From NCBI GenBank assembly GCA_022316685.1, contig JAKJHU010000024.1:3232501-3296500 (forward strand): 64,000 bases of DNA. The letters run 5' to 3'. Positions 1 to 12,000 of the stretch are shown in pieces. A program made the position numbers and the translations under genes. The first letter of the stretch is position 1; every line of letters starts with the position of its first letter. The notes under the pieces were generated by a model, which saw only the letters and a list, made by a program, of their open reading frames with translations, did no database searches and was not told the DNA's origin. This DNA is from Progne subis subis (Eukaryota > Chordata > Aves > Passeriformes > Hirundinidae).

Positions 1-39
1 TCGGGTGACATCCTGCAAAGTCTGTCAGATGCTTTTGAG
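1..39 (+). CDS. VAV3: VAV3 exon encoding the first part of the C1 domain (5' end cut by window)
   Basis: Read from base 2 this encodes [12 protein letters not shown] and leaves AG, two bases of an Arg codon. The donor after base 39 is GTATTG. CKVC supplies the first cysteine pair of the C1 zinc finger. The leading zinc-binding His would be in the preceding exon, outside the window. The 5' boundary of this exon is not visible. Confidence 0.9.
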
Positions 40-3000
40 GTATTGCAAAGGTCTTTTTGGGTGGTGGTCTCCCTTCTCCCTGCCCCTGCAAGGTCAGGCT
101 GGATGGGGTTTTGAGCATCCTGGAAGGTGTCCCTGTCCATGGCAGAGAGTTTGGATAATCTTTAAGGTCCCTTTTAACCCAAACACTTCAGTGATTCTGT
201 GTTGCATATTGCTGATATTCTGAAAAATGAAGCCACAGCATTTTAGCAAGGACATTTCAGTGTGAGTAGTGCCTTTGTTAAGCACAGGCATGGAATAAAT
301 GAACTTCGGGTATGTTCCTCCTTATCATACGTTTTTTCTTCCCTTAGCAATGCTTTTCCAGACTGGCCTGGATTTTCAGAGATTTTTAAAAAAAGTTTTT
401 TTCTTTTCCCCCGCAATGCAATTAGGTCTAAGTAACTATGAGCAATGACGCAGATCTTCTAAACTTAAAAGTCAGGAGGGTGAATTCCTGCCTTTGGAGC
501 AGTGTAGTTGAGTTACTGGGTCTGCACCAACTGCTGTTGGTGAGGAGCAGCTGTCCTGCATTCAGGACACAGCCCCCAGGGTGCTGCCTGGTTCTCCATG
601 GGCCACCAGCTGGGTGTTCCCAAGTGGAACAGAGACATTTAGAGGAATATCACCTGAAGCATCCATGATACATGTTTTTAAAAAATTGAACAAATCTAAA
701 GTCGAGAATATTTGCCATATAACCTGAAACCTACTTAATGCTTAAATATACATTCAAACATACAACTCTCTTGAGCTGGGTCCTATTCTTCATTGTGCCT
801 AGGCAAATTCCCTCAGAGATGAAGTGTAGAGCTGTACTACAGGGGAGATGCATAATGGTACAATTTCAAGTGTACTGTTCCTAAGTAGCTTTGGATTACA
901 TTGAAATGGAGGTTATTATTCTACTTAGGAGCCTGAAAGAACTGTCTGGTTGTGATTTTTAAATGGCTAGTAGTGACAGGAAGCAGATGAGCTGCTTGTT
1001 TGTCAGTTGTCACTTTTTCTCAAGCCTTTAAGGACTATCGTTATGCAGAACAACAAATGACTTCTAATACCTTCTGCCATGTCTCTTATGTCCTTTATGT
1101 GTGGAATTTGTCACCTCTAATGTATCACTACCTAATTTTATTTTACAGGGGAACATTTTATCAAGGCTATTTATGTTCTAAGTGTGGAGCTGGAGCACAC
1201 AAAGAATGTTTAGGAAGACTAGACAATTGTGGAAGGGCTAATTTAGGTGGTAAGTCATCTTTATTGTTAGAATACCATTTTTAATTAGGACATAAAACTT
1301 GCTAGATATAATTAAGGTTTAATTTACCTCTAATTTGTGTTTATTGTAACATGCATACTTGTGAAACTACCATTTATAAGCACAATTAGAATTACATTTA
1401 GGATTCATAGGGATTTTTATTGCTACTAAATTGAAATGTTCCAAAGCAGGAGAGAAGTGTTACAGGTTAAACCAAATTTCTTTGTCGATGTCATTTACAA
1501 CAAGGAATTGCTCTCATTTCAGCTGTGGACTGCTCAGATGTACACCACATCATCTGTCATCCTTGTGCTTCTCCCTTTATGTCTATGCCAATTTTCATAT
1601 TTTCCTCTCAGTTCCTAAAGCTGTTTGTGTTGCCTCAGCTTCCTCTTTCATCTCTCTGGTTTCCATGGTTTCTGTCCACTCACAATATTCACAAAAAGGT
1701 GATTGATGGCTCTCTACTTCCCACTCCTAAGAACTACTGTTTTTCTTCTTTTAATCAATTGCTCTGTGAATTTCTTCCCTGGCCATTGTCACTTTGCACT
1801 TCCCCTGTTGTTCCACTCTTTGGGACCTTAAGGAATCTTTTGATTTCAGCTACCATTTGGCCTCCCACAAATAGCTCCAAAAATTTGGCATCTTCCTATT
1901 CTGCCCAATATTATACCTGTAAATGTCTTTCTGACATCTTCTGGATCTCCCACTGCTAATGCTCCGTGTTAGCCCCCATCACTGGTCCCCTTTCCCTTCC
2001 CTGTACCTGCTCTGTTGGTGGCAGTGAGTTCATACACTGTTGCCACAGTCATATAATCCTGGTGCCATTTTTGACTCTTTCCTCTGTCCTTCTTCCCAGG
2101 ATTATTTTGAATTGCTGTTGTGCTTAAAAAAGAAAAGCCATTGGAAACACATGATAATTTCTGGAAAGTGGAGTTTTATATGATGGGGAAGTTTCTAGTT
2201 ACGTGTCATTCTCAGTTCTCTAAAATTTTTGCATCCCTATTCAGAATTATTTCATAATAATTTGTGAAGTTTTTCATGTCTCACATACTTCACATGAGCT
2301 ACTGCAACCTCTTCCCTTGGGTTATTGTCTTTTTGACATTAGTTTCTACAATCTTTATAAAATGCTGTTGCAGAGATACTCTTCCATTTTTGAATTACAT
2401 GATGACTTCATCCACTGCTCTTCACTAAGTTGCTGTTTCCAAATTTTGACTCCGGCTTGTCGTTCCTTTTAACATTGTATAAGCTTGTTTCTGTCTTTGT
2501 CCGTGTGTGCATTACTCCTGATTTCTACTTGGCTTTTGACTCTCTGTGCCAATTACCTGTCCCCATCTTCCAGGAAATCAGCAGGATGGCAGGCACTGGC
2601 TTTTGCTGTAGTCAGTAAACTTTGTTTCCTCAGCTGCTTTTCTGTGTTGGAGATCTTCCATGTTATCCTCCAAGTCTGAACTCTTTACAAATAATATTTT
2701 GTAGATCTGAAAACCATAAAAGCAATTTGTGACTGAAACCCTTTTTGGAACACAGGCTTTTCACAGAACCTCCTGCAAATATTCTAAGGAAAACAAATAA
2801 TTATCTTTAAAATTATCTTAAAAATGGGATTTTTAAAGCAATGACTTGAAATTAATAGAGTGGAAAAACAAACACATATTGTTCTTTACAAAAGAACTGT
2901 CTTCTGTGGTATAAACCACCCCTACTTCTACTTTTTTTCTTTGTCTTGTTCCTTTTCTTTTAATCATTTCTATAGTATTTATTTTAATTGGATAGCTGGC

Positions 3001-6000
3001 ACCCCAGGAAGCAGCAGCTTGTCTTTCTGTTCCTGTGTAAATATCTGTGGATACATATGGTGCAACATGCATCAGTAAGAATGACCATAAATGCCTAGAT
3101 AACAAAAGGTCTGATTTCTTTTAAATTTACTGCATACTTAAGCAATGCCATGGACTTGCTAGATAGAACAAAGTAACAACGAGATCACATTCCTTTTTCT
3201 TTGTAAGTGGAATAAATTATAATTTTAAAAATTCAAAGAAGCAGAATGGTATTTTGGATTTTACTTTAAATCATCTTCCTGATGTATGTAGAATTATACT
3301 GTGCTGAAATTGCAAGCAGCTGGATTGCCAAGATCCTTTTTGTTATGTGCTTTGTTGCATCCAGGAGTTCAGCCCTCTGTCCTCTCTTCAAACTTTACTT
3401 TCTCTTCTCAGCCTGTTTTTTCTTCTGTGCAACGACTCTCCGATTGCTGCAGTTCTCATCCAAGACAGGAGAGTTGTGTATCTCCTACCTGCTCTTGAGG
3501 CAGAAGGACAGGAGGTGCTGAGCTGTGTCTTTCCTTATGGTCTGCTCTGTGATCATAGCTGCAAAAACCAGCTTTAAGCTGCAGCTCTTGCTGTACTTGC
3601 CTTGCTTTATCAAACAGTGAGCAGAGAAAGGACAAGGGGTTTTGCTTACTTAGATGAAAATGTGTCATGCCTCCACCCGATAAAAGGACTTTGGCCAATG
3701 AGGAGGGAAGGAAATCCTCAGGTTTTTCTCTAGTGTTTTCCACTTTTACTCTTTATTTGCCTTTTTAAAGAAAGAAGTGTTGATTGGGCAGTGCTGGCCA
3801 TTCATGATGTGCACAGTCAAGGAAAGGTTTAAGGAGGAGTTTTACCAGTACCTGCTTCCCTGTGTGGGCCAGAAAGGGATGAGACAATTCAGACTCTGTG
3901 AAATATTGGTTAGTGCAACTTGAATTATTTTTTTGGAGCTGTCCTTTAACTGTTCCAGAGCTATGCTGAGAAATGAGTGAACTCCCATAAGTTATCTTTT
4001 ATGCCTGCTAAGCTATGAAATGTTATTGAAGGCATGCAGACACAAAGATAAAATGTAAAATTCAGCATTTTTCCCGCACTTTGTGGAAGAAGTATGCTCT
4101 GTAGGCATAAAATTCTAACATGGTTTTAATTTTGAATACTTTTCTTTCGAAATATTTAGAGAAATTAATTTATGATAAATATAATATTTCTTTAGCAGTG
4201 TCGTTTGCTGCTCCTGTGGGAAATGAGCAAAGGCTTGTGCAGCAGCAAGATGCCTGGAACACTTATTGTATTGATACGTTTGGTGGGTTGTTTTGTTTTG
4301 TTGGTTTGTTTTTTTTTCTAGGGGACTATTACAGCCTTTTTCACAGGATATAATGTACACAAAACTGAATCATGCTTTTGGGAAACTGGACATTATTATT
4401 CTCCAGTCATGTGGTATTAGTTATGGCCATAGACGTGGAATATATATCTATATATGTGTATATATGTGTTTTCTGTTTAATCTGATTGTTCTGCCAGTGC
4501 CATTCCAGATGCTTCACAGCAAAGTGCAAATCCCCTGTGCAGTAGACAATGTCCAGGAATGATGCTCCTTGCTTGATCCTGTTAAAAAAATCTTCCTTTC
4601 TTTTTTTGGTGTTTGGAGAGTTTTTACATCTTTTTTATGCTTTTGCATGGCTTCCCTATTTGGAAATGTCTCACTGCATTTCAGAGTGTTAGAACAGTGA
4701 GTTCTCTGTGAACATGTGACTTTGGGCTTTTGTGAGAAGTCTTGACTGACTGCTTCTCTATGATAAATTATTTTGACTTCCTAATAGTATATTCTCTAAA
4801 TGGAACAACTTCAGTTTTTTAAATTATCTTTTTATAAGTGTAATTTTTTCTTTGTTTTAAATAGTTCTCATTTCTATTCTGTAGCCTTCTTGTACTTCTA
4901 GAGGCTCATTTGAAAAAAGGTGATCAGGGTTCAAAGCACTGCAGTGGGAATATGCCATTAGGTTTCTTAAAGGCATTTGAATTTTCCTCCATATTTTCTG
5001 GTTTTGTAAAGTTTAAGACTGTTTTCTTTATAGACCAGGAGCAGATGTTTTTGCCAGCCTTTCTGAAATGATTCTTAGGACTTTTCCTGAGTGGATTAAA
5101 TCTTTTTTAAATTTCATTCCAAGTTGTACTTTGTGAAAATTCAAAAGACAGACATCCAAAGATAGATGAAACCTTTTGAGTGACAAAATTAAGTGTCAGA
5201 TTTAGATGATACACTTATGAGAGAAACATTGACAAAATCTGAAGATAAATTGCTGTGTTCTCGTGCTATGCCTTATACACAAACATATGCCAGTTCTTCA
5301 GATGTTTTGCTTTAAAGAAGGCCAGTTCAGCAGATTGTAGAAATTTTAGTGATAAAAGATGCAGAGTTAATCAGTTGAATTAATAAACAGAACAAAATGT
5401 TTGCATTTAGCCCTTGGGTTTTCTTGGTTGCTGTTCCTACCCTTGCTGCTGTGAATCAGCAGCGCTGGTTGAAGTCTTCTGTGTTAGTTTCTGTCATTAT
5501 TGATTTAACAAGCTTTTTTCTCCCTAAAATGCTGTCCTGTACATCTTCAAATAGTCCTCTACATTTTCATATATTTTACTTCTCTACCTTCTGCCCTACC
5601 ACTTAATTTTCCTGTGATTTGGAGTGCTTGCCAGAGTTCTGATGAACTCCTTTGAGTCTGACTGCACAATCTTAAACAGACTGTATGAAATCCTTAAACA
5701 CAGGGATTAGAAAATGGATGTACATATTTCTGTGACAGGCCATTTATAAAGACATGTGGTGTTTTCTGTGCTGGCTATGAGGGCATCTCCTCTCCCTTGT
5801 TACATCTTCTGGTTTCTCAGCTGCATTCCTATGTCTTATGTCACGGCACAGAGCAATTTCACTCATCTGGTGATGCTCTCCCTCTGGCTGGAAGGGTTTG
5901 TGTCTGGGAATGCTTAAGATTGGGGCCTTGGGTAAGCAGCATGAGTAAGGCACACCTTGAGTAGGGGAGAAGCTGTATCCCTTGTTGTTCCCACTGTTAT

Positions 6001-9000
6001 TGTACAGAGGGCTCTGTGTCCCTTGCAATTTCTTCAGAGGCCTCATAGGATTGATAAAACAGTATCACTCTGCCCAGAACATGCTGAAGAACTCCAGTCT
6101 GTTTCCTACTCTAAACTGGCAGAATGAATTAATTTTCATTTCCAGACTGGAATTTTTCCAAGTCCATCAAATTATGTTGAATTAAGTATTCGCAGGCAAA
6201 TGCTTGCTGGTTCTACTGACTATTGAATATTTCAAGTAGAGAAACCTCCAATCATTCTAGAATCTGAAAGTGTTTTGAATATTTTAAATACAGTGCCAAA
6301 CCCACTGAATTTTCTTCTTTACATTGCTTTTCCCAGGGAATGTTAAAGGCGTGTCTCATCAGGTCATAAATAGATTAGAAAAACATTAGCTGGTCAATTT
6401 TATAGTAAATCTAACTTAATTTATCCATGATTTCTTTCTCATTTGGATAATTTCATTTGAAAAAGTGCTGTATTTCTTTAGATGGAAAAGAAGCTTCTTC
6501 AGTTGTGAGATGAACTTAGAAGACAATGTTGACATATGAATGGGTTAAATTCAGAATTGCTTTCATGCAGTAACGTGCGTGCCCAGTGATACAGTCCATG
6601 CTGTTTGTGTCCTAATTGCTTGCTACAGCACATTAGAGATTATGCATGAAAAGCCTGTGGTCTTGACATCTCAAAAGAAACCAGGAGCTTTCACTATTTA
6701 CATTTTTGCTGATTTAATCAATAGTTGCAAAGTTGCTGGCTCTCCTCCAAACCTCTCCTGTCAACTGAATTGACAAGTAAATGCTCAAATCTCACAAAGT
6801 TCATTGAAGTTATACCACTTTTTTAGAAACTGCACCAGAGGTTGAGCTGTATTGCTTAACTAATGGTTCTTGCTCAACCTGAACAAAAGCTAGTTAGGGC
6901 ACTTGATGTTTTTTCGTATATTTTGTCCTTCAGTGTGGTACACCTGGGTCACATTTCTAATTTTGTTCTAATTGAGTAATGACTGGCTAAATGACTGGAG
7001 AGGAACCTGTAGCCCCACAGCTCTTTCCAAGGGACTTAGTTTATAGCTCCTGCATTTTAAATATTTTGAGATTTGTTTTAAAATAGAAAGATGAGTAGCT
7101 TATTGCATATACTTTTTATTTACTCTGCATTTAGTTAGCATGTAAATCCAGCTGCTCTGTTGCATCCCTGAAGAGCAGCTTATTCCCATTTTCTGAGCTG
7201 TGTTCCCTCACTTACTGAGGCCAGCTGCTGCTCCTCTTGCTTCTGTAGTAAAATATAATTATCAAAATGTGACCCAATGGTAATATGGCCTCAGTGAATA
7301 AGCAAGAAAAAACCCAAAACTGTGCTGAACTATGCCATTAATTAAGTGGCTGTCAGAACTGAGGACTCACTTGATGATTTCATGGGCACAGTGGTGGTGA
7401 GCAGGAACTTGAATTCAAGTTGTTATATGTAAAATATCTGCTGGTAGATACTATCAGACATTACTTCCCCTCCCCCACCCCCCCCCCCCAAAAAAAAAAA
7501 AAAAGGCAAAAAACCCCCCCCCCAAAAAACAACAAACCCCAAAAAAATAGAAATGAAGATTTTCTTGGTCTTGTACTTCTGTAATGTTAGGAAAACAGGT
7601 CTTTCATGAGGACATGATACAAATATTTCAATACAGAATATTCTGAAATACAGGCATATTTAAATTGTAATGAAATGACAAGACAATTCTTAATTTTTTG
7701 AATTGAATGGAAATACAGATACTGGATATTTTTCTTCCTATTCCCAAAGTGTTAACAGTGAAGCCAAAAATGGCATTTTGGTCTATCAGTGTTGGTTTTC
7801 TTTTTAATCCAAATCTATCACTTCTCTTTGAATGAAATTTATTTTACATGAATGATCAAGAGTATTTGTTAGCTTCTTACGTAGTGATTTCTTGAACCCA
7901 GTTATTCAGTTATTGAAAGTTAATCACTGAATTTCCTAATTATTTATTATAAAAAATGTAGTTTGGGATGCTCAGATCACCAGATGGAGCTCATTCATCT
8001 AGTTGGATTTGGGATATTTTTTAGAGGTAAAAATAATTATTCAACAGCAATGTTTAAAAATCAGATTAATTCATTGTGCCATTGGAGGACAGAACAACAT
8101 TTCCATTTCAACTTTTGATAAATGATCTGCTGAAATAAATGTAAGTCTTTAAAATGTAGAAAAGAAAAAAATACTCCTAAGTCTGGGTTTGAAGTTTTGG
8201 CTTTCTTCGCAGCTGCTTACCTATATGACTTCCCTTCATTTGAAGTCACTCATAATGCTGAGATGAAACATTCAAAAGAGGAGATTTTACTCAGATTTTT
8301 GTAAAAAATCTGGAAGGCATATCAGATCGTGAAATACCAAAATGCTATTAAATTTCAGCACCACTTGGGCGCCCAATTCCCTCAGGCTGCTTAGAAAAAC
8401 CTCGACAGGCTACCTGCATCTCCTCCTTTGGGGGTGGTTATTTTTCTTCTCTTCGCTGGCCCCGCACGGGGCTCCCCGTGCCCGCGGGGCTGCGGGTGGA
8501 CGTGAGCCGGGCTTAGCCGAGCCGGGCTTGGCTGAGCCATGCTGAGCCGTGCCAGCGCTCCGGGGCTGCGCCCGCCCGGCCCGGCGCAGCTGCGGGCTCG
8601 GCCCCGGCACGCCGCGTCCTGTTTTCCCACACCCCGCTGCTTGGTGGAGCCTTTCTTCCTGGAACAAAAGGGAACTTGGCGGTTGCAGTTCGTTGTTTGT
8701 TTCACTGTGGCTATTGCAGCCTCCCTGTTCAGAAGGCGCTGCTGTGAAAGTTTTGCGGTGCGCTGAAGTGCGCAGGGAGCAGGCGAGCGTGGCTCGTGCC
8801 GGGCGGCAGCAGGTGCGCGGTGCGAGAGGCACACACGGGCAAATACAGCTGTGTGTGCTTGGGCAAGGCACCGACCCAAAATCCAGAGTGCGCCCCAATA
8901 CCTGCCGTCAGATTAGGCATTCAAAGGACGTGTGAAAAAGAAATCTTCTTTTGTGCATTTTGTGATGTGTTGCGGTGTGTGTGCGCTGAAGTGGGACTGG

Positions 9001-12000
9001 CTTTATGCAGTCTGATGTCCCACAGGATTTCCCCCCCAGTTTTTAAGTAGTACCATAAACTTTATAGTAAAATTAAATAAAGCAGCAGTGGCCTCAGTCT
9101 CTGGTATACTAATAGAATGCTGAATTGAACATGAAACATAGAACACTTCGAAGCCAAAGGTATACATTTAACCTTGATACACTGTGAAAAGACAGAAAAA
9201 AAAAAAAGGCGTGAACTCGACTTGCAGCGGAGGGCAGGTAGCTTTGAGTTCCCAGCGAGGCAGCGTTCGTGAAGCGTTTTTGCAATGCTCTCGGGGTTTG
9301 TCAGGTGCGCTGTCCCGGCCTGCCGAGCGTGCAGGTGCCCTGCAGCCGAGCCAGCCCTGGGCGCAGCCCGGCGGGGCCAATGAGCGCCGCGGTTCGCACG
9401 GGAGCGCCCGGCCTCTGGGGCGGCTGCACGGCCCTGGCGGGGCAGGCTGCGGGCTTTCTGGAACAGCGCGGCTGAGAGGGCTCTGTGGAAGGTGCGCAGT
9501 TTGCAATCGACAATAATGCCAATTTTTACTTATGTTTCAGAACATGGAAACGTGAAGCATGAGGTAAGGATTCATTTTGTTTTCCCTGTTTTGTTGGTGA
9601 CATAAGAGCTCCTTATTACTCTGTGTACGTGCTGATGGAGAAGGTATGTTTTTCTTCTGGGTTTGCAAACAGATTTGTTTAGAGTGCCATAGAAGTTGTC
9701 TAAGCAACAAGGTATTCATGATTAAATATGAATGTCTTCTGCTCAAAATGGGAATTAAACTTGCAGCGAAATGACAGTGCTGAGAGCGCTGAAAGGGATG
9801 GAGATGCTTTTTTAAGCTACAGGTAAGAAAAAATACATTGCTTCACAACTGCTTGGTAGATCCTTACTGTTCCTAGACAAAATCTGGCTGTAGAGTTAAA
9901 AGTATTCCTTTCTTTTCCTCTACCATGCCAGAGAACTGTGGGGTGATGAAGGATTGGCAGGGCAGTGTTTGCCTCTTCATATGAAAAGACTATTGTTGCT
10001 GAGATATCCTGTGCTATGGAGTTTTTGTAATCTGGTGAGAATGTTAGAATGGGACCTGAACAGAGGAGTTGCTGTGATGCACATAGTGTAGCTTGCTGTC
10101 AGCCTAGGAAGGCTGCAAGCTGGGTTATTTTTTGGCCAGCTCCTGGGGCCTCTTCACTGCTCTACAGGAGGGCTCAGCAGCTGGGGTTTGTCTGACAAAG
10201 GGAGGCAGCCCATCAGATCTAGAGCATAATAGTCTCTAGCACCTATTTTAGATCAAAAGCTTATAGTAATTGCTTAAATGCCATTCCAGTTATGAACAGC
10301 ATGTGAGTATAAATGTTGCTGCTCTCCATAAGCATGGCTGTGTTTGATGCTGCTGCTGACAGGGGTAATGGGAGGATGTTATTGCTGACATGGTGCAGGG
10401 GTAGCTGTGCGCAGAGCTGACCACTTCTGTGTTCTCTGATCTTTGAGCTGTTTGGGTGTCCCTGTAACCCCAGACAGCAGTGGACCTTGGTGAGAGCAGT
10501 TCTGCACCACCTGGTGAGCACCTGGGATGTGGTTCCCAGGTGGGCTCCTGCTCCTGGGATCCTGCAGGGGAATCATGTGGTGGCAGGGGAGCTCTGGCTG
10601 AGGAGAGGGGTGTGCTGCCTGTGCCCAGCCCCTGCCTGTGCCCAATCCCTGCCTGTGCCCAGCCCCTGCCTGCTCTCCTCACTGCATCCTAAGCTGTGCC
10701 TCTGGCCCGGTGCTGCCCAGCCTTTCATGTCCCTGCCTTGACAGATGTGCTAAGGAAGGGCACTCTATGGGAATCACAGCATGGTCTATTTGCCTGATGC
10801 CTTTCCAGTTCTGCAGCTGTCAGGCATGGCTGGAGAGCTGTGAGCAGATCTTCTACTGGGCTTGGTGGATAAGGCTGTCAGGCTTCCTAAAGTGAGCTGT
10901 GGTGACCATACAGTGTCTGGATGAAAAAATACTATTTATATATATACTGATATGTCTTGTTAGGAAAATACAGGACTCCTTTCTGGAGCTATTGATTTGC
11001 TATTGCCTATTAAGCTGATCCAAAACATCAGGATTACATAAATTTTTACCAGGATTCCTATTTAAGTGCCTGCTTTGATTCTTTCTGCGTAGAAAAAATC
11101 TTAAGCATGCGTGAGGAACTGTCATATTGGAAAATATGGACTTAGGTTTCTTACCAGTAAAGAATCTACTGGTAATGCAGTATGTTTAAAGGTAGTGAGC
11201 ATGTTTTCATACAGCTCAAGAACTATTTCTTTAAAACTGTTTTCCAGCCAGTCCTTTGGTGTGTATGACTTGAGCTGTCACAGTGTCTCTGTTGTTTATA
11301 TTTCAATTAATCATTTCTCTGTCTCCCATTTTACTTTTCCGAGTCTTGCCCCTTTCCCTTTCTTTTGCAAATCTGTGGTTGCTCACTAGTCTGCAACAAT
11401 CCTATCAGTAACATGGCTTCCATCTATAAAACACAATATAGGATATAGTTGAGCATTTTGCTTCTATCCAGTACTATTATCTTCATTGTGGCAGCAGCTT
11501 TAAATTTTTTTTCTATCTGCTACAGACGAAGCAAGACTTGTATCCTTTCTTTAATTAAACTTATGGGGTACAGAGAGAAAATGTCCAAGGGCTCGAGAGT
11601 TTGAAAGCTGTTTTCAAAGCAAGCTTTTGATTTTACTTGCCTGTTACAGGGCTTGTTAATTTGGTTATGCCTCAGGTTACTGCTTTCTGGCTTGCCTTGG
11701 TGTATGTCCTGCATCAGCTTATATCAACGGCAAGTAAATCAGAGCAACCTAATTGTTCCCTTTGTTATGCAACGTGCCTTTCTCTGCTTGGTTTGATTAA
11801 AAAATAAATAAATGCATGAACCATCATGCAGGTTACCAGATAAAACAAGTTTGCGAAAGCAGATGAGTAGTTCGCAGATATGCATTATTTCACATTGAAA
11901 TTTCCAGGGATGCATAGTAAATGTCATAGTGTATAAAATATAGAAAAGAAATTGAAATAATCTGAGTCTCGTCAGAGAGTTTCTGATTTCACACAACTCT

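Larger units (their letters stand above)
1250..9540 (+). other. VAV3: VAV3 intron holding the alternative promoter
   Basis: 8.3 kb, phase 1. The first third holds the possible old LINE relic (1500-2620), the middle is AT-rich with no recognised element apart from the C/A tract at 7467, and the last 1.1 kb holds the two CpG-rich blocks. The final 25 bp double as coding sequence of the short isoform. Confidence 0.92.

Noticed and set aside
1525..1959. 144-codon + strand open frame
   Set aside because: Falls in the pyrimidine-rich block interpreted as a possible LINE relic; no intact protein is recognisable.
8391..8898. Two overlapping 162-codon minus-strand open frames
   Set aside because: They lie in the CpG island where stop codons are rare by composition. 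The translations are low-complexity Pro/Ala/Arg/Gly with no recognisable domain.
9168..9516. Open frames of about 110 codons on both strands in the second CpG island
   Set aside because: Same composition effect. The supported coding start is ATG 9516, in a different frame.
10290..10682. 130-codon minus-strand open frame
   Set aside because: It spans the 17-bp GC-rich minisatellite. No domain, splice context or similarity I recognise.
11521..11560. Exon-like start after TATCTGCTACAG
   Set aside because: The incoming phase 0 frame hits a stop within 11 codons and no good donor precedes it.
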